Source of the DNA: a virus
Strand: one strand, 5' to 3'
DNA: 25,501 bases
IMG/VR virus record: IMGVR_UViG_3300042294_004471
Span: 1 to 25,501 of that record
Position 1 is the stretch's first letter. Every line of letters begins with the position of its first letter. Shown here piece after piece: positions 23,344 through 25,501 of the stretch. Below the pieces are notes generated by a model. The model ran no database searches. It saw only the letters and a program-made list of their open reading frames with translations, and was not told the DNA's origin. Made by a program: the position numbers and the translations under genes.

Positions 23344-24506
23344 AATATTTTAATTTTAGCTCCAGCTTTAATTAATTCACTAATTGTTTTTAAATCTAAA
23401 TTAAATACATTTGAATCATTTGTTTTTCCACCATATTCCATTTTAGTCATTGAATCTATTTTATTATTTAAATAATTTTGCATAAACATATCTGGTTTAG
23501 AAAAAACATTATTTACATTTATTTCTGAATAATCAGGTGATGAAAAATATGAAAAATGTCTATTTTGATTTTCATCATTATATGAACGATTAATTTCACC
23601 ATCAGTTATTTGTTTATTATAATCTTGAAATACATTATTTAATGTTGAATTTTTTTCTAAAGTATTATTAATAGCATTATTATATACTGTAGTACCACCA
23701 GTTTGATAATTTATTAATCCTGTATTTATATCCCAATTTCCTCTTTTATTTTTTGGGTTTTCATAATATGCAAAATTTCTATCTGCAGAATAAGATCTTA
23801 ATTTTTCTCTTTCTTTTTTATTATTTGCATCAATAAAAGTTTGATTAAGTAATCTTGAACCTTTTACTAAAGCATCACTAATATTAGCATAAGTATTTAA
23901 AAAGTTATTTTGTTTAGATTTTAATTCTTGATTTAACATTTCGTCTGTTATCTCAGGATTATAAAATTGATTATATTGATAACCTACATTAAATTCTTCT
24001 GGAATAGATTCTTCTTTTACATTATCCCACCAATTTGGTAAAACAGAATTATTACTTTTATCATATGGCATTGGTCCCGACATATTATAACGATTTAACA
24101 TTTCGTCTGTTATTTCAGGATTATATTGATAAAATTGTTCTATAATAGGTTCTTCTTCTAAAAATTCTTTTTCGTCCCCAAATTGAGCTTTTTTTAAATC
24201 TAAAATAGAATCTACAAAATTTATAAGCGATGGACCAAAATTTGATTTTTCATAATTTGTTTGAAATAATGCTCTTGGATCTATAATACCACCATCATCA
24301 AATGATGGAAATAAATCAGCATACTGATATTCTTGAGGAACATTTTGAGAAATATTTTGAAATTCATTTAAATCAATATTTAAATTTTCAAAAATTTTAT
24401 ACGTTTCTTCTTCAGAATAACCTTGTTCTAATAAATTATTAGCAATATCTAATGGGTTATGTCCTTGTTCAATAAGTTCTTGAATTTCTTGCAAAAGTTG
24501 TTCCAT
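23340..24506 (-). CDS. Virion-type protein with UBA-like N-terminus and internal repeat (388 aa)
   Basis: Residues 1-45 (LIEQGHNPLDIANNLLEQGY, then SEEETYKIFENL) form two short helices like a UBA/CUE-type three-helix unit; I have seen similar N-termini in crAss-like phage proteins. A duplicated unit YNPEITDEMLN occurs at 128-138 and 182-192, exactly 54 codons apart. Short glycine-pair motifs occur at FDDGGIID (69-76), YQTGGTT (267-273) and MEYGGKT (356-362), and KAQFG at 106-110. The C-terminus LIKAGAKIKIL resembles endings typical of other proteins in this phage group. It is acidic and Asn-rich, with no signal peptide or membrane span. It starts 18 nt after the upstream stop in a purely AT-rich leader without a Shine-Dalgarno sequence, and overlaps the next gene by 4 nt. 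No function can be named; a virion role follows from context only. Confidence 0.65.
   Translation of the reverse strand: MEQLLQEIQELIEQGHNPLDIANNLLEQGYSEEETYKIFENLNIDLNEFQNISQNVPQEYQYADLFPSFDDGGIIDPRALFQTNYEKSNFGPSLINFVDSILDLKKAQFGDEKEFLEEEPIIEQFYQYNPEITDEMLNRYNMSGPMPYDKSNNSVLPNWWDNVKEESIPEEFNVGYQYNQFYNPEITDEMLNQELKSKQNNFLNTYANISDALVKGSRLLNQTFIDANNKKEREKLRSYSADRNFAYYENPKNKRGNWDINTGLINYQTGGTTVYNNAINNTLEKNSTLNNVFQDYNKQITDGEINRSYNDENQNRHFSYFSSPDYSEINVNNVFSKPDMFMQNYLNNKIDSMTKMEYGGKTNDSNVFNLDLKTISELIKAGAKIKIL
23930..23963 (-). repeat. 34-nt direct repeat, downstream copy
   Basis: Matches 24092-24125 at 33 of 34 bases, 162 nt apart, in frame. It codes the second YNPEITDEMLN-type unit of the 388-aa protein (residues about 182-192). 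The single difference is C against T on the plus strand and is silent in the shared peptide. Confidence 0.85.
24092..24125 (-). repeat. 34-nt direct repeat, upstream copy
   Basis: Partner of 23930-23963. It codes residues about 128-138 of the 388-aa protein. The 54 codons between copies hold dissimilar sequence apart from further Tyr/Gln/Asn-rich residues, so this is a spaced duplication rather than a tight tandem array. Confidence 0.85.
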
Positions 24507-24524
24507 AGTATAATATACGAATAA

Positions 24525-25501
24525 TTATTTAATTAAAGACATTATATAATTAGGAACTGATTTATTAGCATTTTTTGCTTCTCTATAATACTTTCTATTT
24601 AATTTATCATAAACTTTAATAGCATCTTTTTCTTTTTCTGTATTTGTGTATACACCATTTATATAATTTTTATAAACATCAAGCATTTCATTTGTAATAC
24701 CACCCATTTTATAATATTCATCAACTAATTTTAAAAATTCTGAATTTTGTTTTAAAACATTGTCTCTAATATCAACAATTTGTTTGCCATATAATGGATT
24801 TTTTTTCATATCTATTCCAGATTTAGGAACAGGGACACCATATATTTTTTTCATTCTAAATCCATGATAATCCTTTTCTGTATTTGGTGTTACTTTACCT
24901 AAACCATTATACACTTGAAGTCTAGTATATTCATCTGACAATTTAAGTCTATTAGCAGTTTCTTTTGATCTTAAATAAGCATTTATAAAATTTTCTGCCG
25001 GAGATATTGTAGAATTATTTCCATATAAAACATGCCCCATATGATCGTCTGTTTCTCCCCATCTTGTTTCTTGTAAGTCCATAGCTGCTAAAGTTAATGC
25101 GTCATTTTTAGATAAACCTCTATTTTTTGCAGTATTTAAAATAGATCTAAGTGCTTTAGTTGAATAAGATTTACCAACAAGATCTGTATTAGGATTTATT
25201 GCTTGTCCAGTAGTAAGTCTAATTTTTCTACCATCTTTAATAGTAATCATTTCATCAGGAACAGTTGTATTAACTTTTATTTTAGGTAAATTATCAACTT
25301 TTTTAGAAGTAACAACATTTTCTTTTTGTGGCATAAATGGTGGAGAAGTTGGTATAGTTCCAAAAGCACCAAATTGAGCTTTTAATAATGCTCCGCCTAG
25401 TTGTTTTTTAGAATTTTTTTTCTGCCAATCTTCTAAAGCAGCTTTAGTTTCATCTCCTAATATTCCATCTAATTCACCATCTTTATTAATAGATTTAGGA
25501 A
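24525..25501 (-). CDS. Peptidoglycan hydrolase, lysozyme/transglycosylase-like, N-terminus beyond window edge
   Basis: The frame is open to the right edge, so the methionine at 25334-25332 is internal and the gene is at least 324 residues long. The most upstream residues, KDGELDGILGDETKAALEDW, match the end of a peptidoglycan-binding domain (DGxxGxxTxxAxxxxQ). After a linker with LGGALLKAQFGAFG comes a lysozyme-like catalytic region: counting from the internal methionine, LAAMDLQETRWG (82-93) holds the likely catalytic glutamate E89, HMGHVLYGN (98-106) the substrate groove, and LQVYNGLGKV (139-148) the QxYNGxG motif of transglycosylases. YGVPVP and MKKNPLYGKQIVDIRDN follow, as in related phage enzymes. 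No holin or signal peptide is visible. Next to virion genes, it is more likely a virion-associated entry enzyme than the late endolysin, though the latter is possible. The C-terminal 60 residues (YKMGGITNEML onward) are unassigned. Confidence 0.82.
   Translation of the reverse strand, partial: PKSINKDGELDGILGDETKAALEDWQKKNSKKQLGGALLKAQFGAFGTIPTSPPFMPQKENVVTSKKVDNLPKIKVNTTVPDEMITIKDGRKIRLTTGQAINPNTDLVGKSYSTKALRSILNTAKNRGLSKNDALTLAAMDLQETRWGETDDHMGHVLYGNNSTISPAENFINAYLRSKETANRLKLSDEYTRLQVYNGLGKVTPNTEKDYHGFRMKKIYGVPVPKSGIDMKKNPLYGKQIVDIRDNVLKQNSEFLKLVDEYYKMGGITNEMLDVYKNYINGVYTNTEKEKDAIKVYDKLNRKYYREAKNANKSVPNYIMSLIK

Noticed and set aside
24507-24524. Promoter between the hydrolase and the 388-aa gene
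   Set aside because: The 18-nt spacer has TATATTAT-like text but no recognisable Bacteroidota -7/-33 pair, and AT richness alone explains it.
24525-25334. Treating the ATG at 25334 as the true start of the hydrolase
   Set aside because: The frame continues upstream without a stop to the window edge and codes a peptidoglycan-binding-like segment, so this ATG is internal.
23340-25501. Tail tape-measure protein among the right-hand genes
   Set aside because: None of these proteins has the long helical repeats and membrane segments expected. crAss-like phages have short podovirus-type tails, so a tape measure is not expected.

Overview
This 25.5-kb window looks like the late, virion-protein part of a crAss-like phage (order Crassvirales), so the host is probably a member of Bacteroidota. 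Three things support this. A 5,120-residue protein carries the DFDID metal-binding motif of the crAss-like virion RNA polymerase. It is preceded by a set of structural or cargo proteins with sequence signatures I recognise from that order. Start codons sit in AT-rich leaders without a clear Shine-Dalgarno sequence, as is usual in Bacteroidota. I recognised families by eye; no database search was possible.

All genes lie on the minus strand and are read from right to left as one unbroken block. Junctions overlap by 4 to 11 nt or are separated by 3 to 18 nt. I see no tRNA, promoter, terminator, CRISPR array or transposase, and no gene-free stretch longer than 18 nt. In transcription order: (1) a peptidoglycan hydrolase whose N-terminus lies beyond the right edge; (2) a 388-aa repeat-bearing virion-type protein; (3) a 676-aa protein with the EAEGGE/GGVPLNLP module; (4) a 956-aa structural or cargo protein; (5) the 5,120-aa fusion, with a hydrophobic N-terminal region, a zincin metallopeptidase (HEAFH), a two-barrel RNA polymerase core (DFDID) and a C-terminal VFGDN domain; (6) a 400-aa protein with a variant zincin (EEMLH); (7) a free-standing GIY-YIG homing endonuclease; (8) a protein cut by the left edge with GNAT-like and ADP-ribosyltransferase-like segments.

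The likely logic is one of packaging and delivery. The right-hand genes make virion parts and an entry enzyme. The giant protein would be packaged and injected to transcribe early genes. The zincin, VFGDN, GNAT-like and ART-like modules match 'polyvalent proteins', multi-domain effectors that enter the host with the DNA. The endonuclease appears to have inserted inside this effector tract. The catalytic two-thirds of the giant ORF is clearly richer in GC (about 34% in hand-counted lines) than everything around it (about 22-24%), which suggests a different selection or ancestry for that part.
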